From Arthrobacter yangruifuii (GTDB lineage: Bacteria > Actinomycetota > Actinomycetes > Actinomycetales > Micrococcaceae): a DNA stretch of 64,000 nucleotides. Every line of letters starts with the position of its first letter. Within the stretch, counting starts at the first letter, position 1. The notes below the pieces were generated by a model that was not told the origin of the DNA, did no database searches, and saw only the letters and a list, made by a program, of their open reading frames with translations. The position numbers and the translations under genes were made by a program. The stretch spans positions 1,054,001-1,118,000 of the forward strand of contig NZ_VTFX01000001.1 of assembly GCF_009192775.1 (NCBI RefSeq), given 5' to 3'. This document shows, one piece after another, positions 62,901 to 64,000 of this stretch.

Positions 62901-63448
62901 GGCAGCTTCGCCGGCCGGTTCCCCGTCAACCGGGCATGGCCGCCCGCAAGGGTACGGCCTTCCACGCCTGGGTCGAGGAGTTCTTCGGCACCAGCGGGAT
63001 GCTGGACATCGACGAGTACCCGGGGGCTGCCGACGCCTACGTGGACGAGGCCTATCAGCTGGAGGACATGATCGCTACGTTCGAGGCCTCGGACTGGGCA
63101 CAGCGGACGCCTGCCTTCATCGAGGTGCCGGTGGAGACCAAGGTGGACACCGTCGTCGTCCGCGGCCGGATTGACGCGGTGTTCCAGGACGCGGACGGAA
63201 CCTGGGACCTGATCGACTGGAAAACAGGTGCCCCGCCGTCGTCACAGAAGCTTGACGTGCGGTCCGTCCAGCTGGCTGTCTACCGGCTCGCCTGGGCACG
63301 GCTCAAGGGGGTCCCGTTGGAGAAGGTGCGGGCCGCGTTCTACTACGTGGCTGCCGACAAGCTGATCCGGCCCTACAACCTGGCCGGGGAGGCCGAGCTG
63401 GAGGAAATCATCCGGGAGGCAGCCAAAACCCCGTCCGCCGGGTTCTGA
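59996..63448 (+). CDS. adnB: AdnB subunit of the AdnAB helicase-nuclease
   Basis: A 1150-residue canonical UvrD/Rep-type motor plus C-terminal RecB-type nuclease. Walker A GAGSGKTKT is at about 62-70, Walker B VVLLDEFQDTSH near 306-315, the motif GDPHQSIYGFRG follows, and motif V/VI regions VHASKGLEWD and RRLAYVAFTRAK are intact. The nuclease motif GRIDAVF and LIDWKTG are near 1055-1077, followed by QLAVYRLAW. It is the leading translocase in the heterodimer. The start is a GTG overlapping the adnA stop. Confidence 0.93.
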   Translation: MSASVTDEVPGGLPQAAPVPKYSARELAELLHTDPNSPVQYPTEDQIGIIEGPLEPLLVIAGAGSGKTKTMADRVVWLVANELVRPEQILGVTFTRKAAGELASRIRARLNLLYSRLDAGPGGAADPDTAGDGEERMEPSVSTYHSYANGIVNDYGLRIGVERDSVMLGGAQSWQLANEVVEAYAGDYEHFTAAKSTLVGAVLQMAGECSEHLRTPAQVRAELAAHVDAVSALPYQYGKPKEPTQAARKLINRLRTRISVTELVEAYQRAKAERRQLDFGDLVELAARIAATIPEAVEMERTKYKVVLLDEFQDTSHAQMVLFSKLFGDGRSVTAVGDPHQSIYGFRGASAGQLGTFREKFPLFTDTGRELAPLANLSIAWRNSTSVLAAANTVSEPLNGVAPWLKHQRLPHVPELQARTNAPVGEVYLGRYLSDVSVEPGKDVPGRILGEAEAVAEQVAFHRNRAFERDERNQPVRPTVAVLCRGRKQFEPIRRELELRGIPVQIVGLGGLLSTPEVVDLLAVLRVLGDPGRSDSMLRILAGARWRIGPADLMALADWSRHLVRVRERAVRVADAADIHGPDEGPDPVVEADLVEAGSLVEAVDSLPRPGWISSAGRSLSEEGLRRLTQLRNELRDLRGFVGEDLTTLIGEVERRILLDIEVAAKPGVTLHESRRNLDAFIDAAATFSSSAERVDLAAFLAWLEAANSEENGLPVTPLEPSREAVQLLTVHASKGLEWDIVVVPGLNQASFPSDKDSRWSSGDSSIPWTLRGDSLDLPEWDWEQVDQKSWLESEKLFSEDAKGHAEREERRLAYVAFTRAKSVLICTSSAWGGGRSKPLGISPYLQVLYDLEQAGAAGYRLLHWVPSEDEGTENPANAEAERAMWPVDPLGGRRAAMETAADAVLESAGRLAANTGSREQGPGRWSRETELVLARHRPPNEVVQVELPAHISASMLVDLLDDPAEVTRQLRRPVPRQPGMAARKGTAFHAWVEEFFGTSGMLDIDEYPGAADAYVDEAYQLEDMIATFEASDWAQRTPAFIEVPVETKVDTVVVRGRIDAVFQDADGTWDLIDWKTGAPPSSQKLDVRSVQLAVYRLAWARLKGVPLEKVRAAFYYVAADKLIRPYNLAGEAELEEIIREAAKTPSAGF

Positions 63449-63462
63449 TCCGGCGGACGGGG
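63429..63462. terminator. Hairpin overlapping the adnB stop
   Basis: CCCCGTCCGCCGG (63429-63441) and CCGGCGGACGGGG (63450-63462) form a 13-bp stem; the adnB TGA is in the loop. AAAA lies before the stem, giving a U-run for the minus-strand gene. Convergent genes. Confidence 0.85.
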
Positions 63463-63482
63463 TCGGTGAGGGGAACCGGGGG

Positions 63483-64000
63483 TCAGGGCACGGCTCGCCG
63501 AAGCGTGGCGTACGACGTGAGGGCAAGCAGCGCACCGGTGGCAAGCACCCAGCCGGCGAGTGACAGCGGCGTCAGTTCCACTATCCAGGCGCCGACGGAA
63601 GCCCAGGCCTCCCGCCAGGTGATCAGTGCGACGATTCCCAGCAGGACGGCGCCGGCACCCACCAGTGCTGCCGTCAGTCCAACCGTCCGCCACCGCTTGT
63701 AGATGGTCGAGCTCCAGAAGCCCAGCAGGAACAGCAGGATGGTGACCGCGAAATAGAAGAGGATCTGGGTGTACCAGGCGCCCTCGGCAATCCACGGGAT
63801 GGCGAAGATGGCGCCCTTCATGCCCCAGCCGTCGGTCGCCTGCTCCACCAGCCCCAGTACCCAGTACAGGACCGCGAGAGCCAGGGCGACCAGGGAGAAC
63901 AACCCGATCGTGCCGATGTAGAAGGCACGCCGGCTGACGCTGAGGGCCTGTGAGAAGGGGAAGAGCAGGGTCATGGACTGGATGCCCAGGGCAAAGAAGT
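63483..64000 (-). CDS. Polytopic membrane protein, probable ABC-2-type permease, C-terminal part
   Basis: The frame is open to the window edge, so the N-terminus is missing. The visible 170 residues contain about four helices, with FPFSQALSVSRRAFYIGT ahead of the first and a hydrophilic WSSTIYKRWR loop. The ALSVSRRAFYIGT segment recalls actinobacterial ABC-2-type permeases that are paired with an ATPase gene upstream (outside the window). An internal ATG at 63974 is unlikely to be the true start. Confidence 0.65.
   Translation of the reverse strand, partial: FFALGIQSMTLLFPFSQALSVSRRAFYIGTIGLFSLVALALAVLYWVLGLVEQATDGWGMKGAIFAIPWIAEGAWYTQILFYFAVTILLFLLGFWSSTIYKRWRTVGLTAALVGAGAVLLGIVALITWREAWASVGAWIVELTPLSLAGWVLATGALLALTSYATLRRAVP

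Noticed and set aside
59711-62965. Very long open frame on the minus strand opposite adnA/adnB
   Set aside because: It is antisense to two well-supported helicase-nuclease genes, has Gly/Arg/His-rich shadow composition and matches no family; long antisense frames are expected at this GC.

Overview
The window is high-GC actinobacterial chromosome, most likely from Arthrobacter or a close Micrococcaceae relative. The evidence is the set of actinobacterial marker genes (DUF3117, DUF3107, actinobacterial-type DapD, AdnAB, a gluABCD glutamate transporter, a coproporphyrin-type heme cluster) and their order. From memory, the order follows two conserved blocks known in Mycobacterium tuberculosis. 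Positions 1-24.8 kb resemble Rv1177-Rv1232 (ferredoxin, dapC, dapD, dapE, LOG protein, DivIVA-like protein, tag, DUF3117, O-methyltransferase, sigE, anti-sigma factor, tatB, mrp, DUF1003, MgtE-N). Positions 35.8-63.4 kb resemble Rv3201c-Rv3211 (DEAD helicase, ferritin-like protein, DUF3107, TetR, moeZ, ATL protein, adnA, adnB), with a heme cluster and a methionine transporter set between moeZ and ATL. No tRNA, rRNA or CRISPR array was seen.

Layout: the end of typA opens the window. Next come lysine/peptidoglycan precursor genes (fdxA-dapC, dapD, dapE), citrate synthase and galE (3' ends separated by a 58-nt perfect palindrome), and gluABCD on the minus strand. Then follow a LOG-family hydrolase, a DivIVA-like protein, 3-methyladenine glycosylase, a PIG-V-like mannosyltransferase, DUF3117, leucyl aminopeptidase, methionine aminopeptidase, an O-methyltransferase, and the sigE/anti-sigma/tatB group. 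A minus-strand mgtE-N/DUF1003/mrp operon and a membrane stress protein close the first block.

Positions 24.77-32.27 kb form an accessory island of visibly lower GC and irregular gene content. It holds a frameshifted IS30-family transposase end, a decayed SulP transporter, three small overlapping or adjacent genes that look like a toxin-antitoxin cassette, and a universal stress protein. It also holds a fluoride-riboswitch-led operon (a truncated UspA-like ORF followed by two CrcB/Fluc fluoride channel genes), a DUF3500 lipoprotein and a GNAT acetyltransferase. Core genes resume with Xaa-Pro aminopeptidase, a PHP phosphoesterase, an orphan DNA methyltransferase and the DEAD helicase.

From 42.1 to 52.3 kb a nearly complete coproporphyrin-dependent heme pathway is encoded: hemA is divergent from hemE-hemY-hemQ-hemH-hemC-hemD-hemB-hemL. 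It runs from glutamyl-tRNA to protoheme, with most genes overlapping or closely spaced. metNIQ (minus strand), a DEDDh exonuclease, an alkyltransferase-like protein and the adnA-adnB helicase-nuclease operon follow. The right edge cuts a membrane protein gene.

One signal runs through the whole window: at least fifteen genes have a TANNNT hexamer ending exactly 6 or 7 nt before the start codon, as expected for leaderless transcripts. This signal was used to choose several starts. The dapD and dapE pair shares one 33-bp back-to-back leaderless promoter region.
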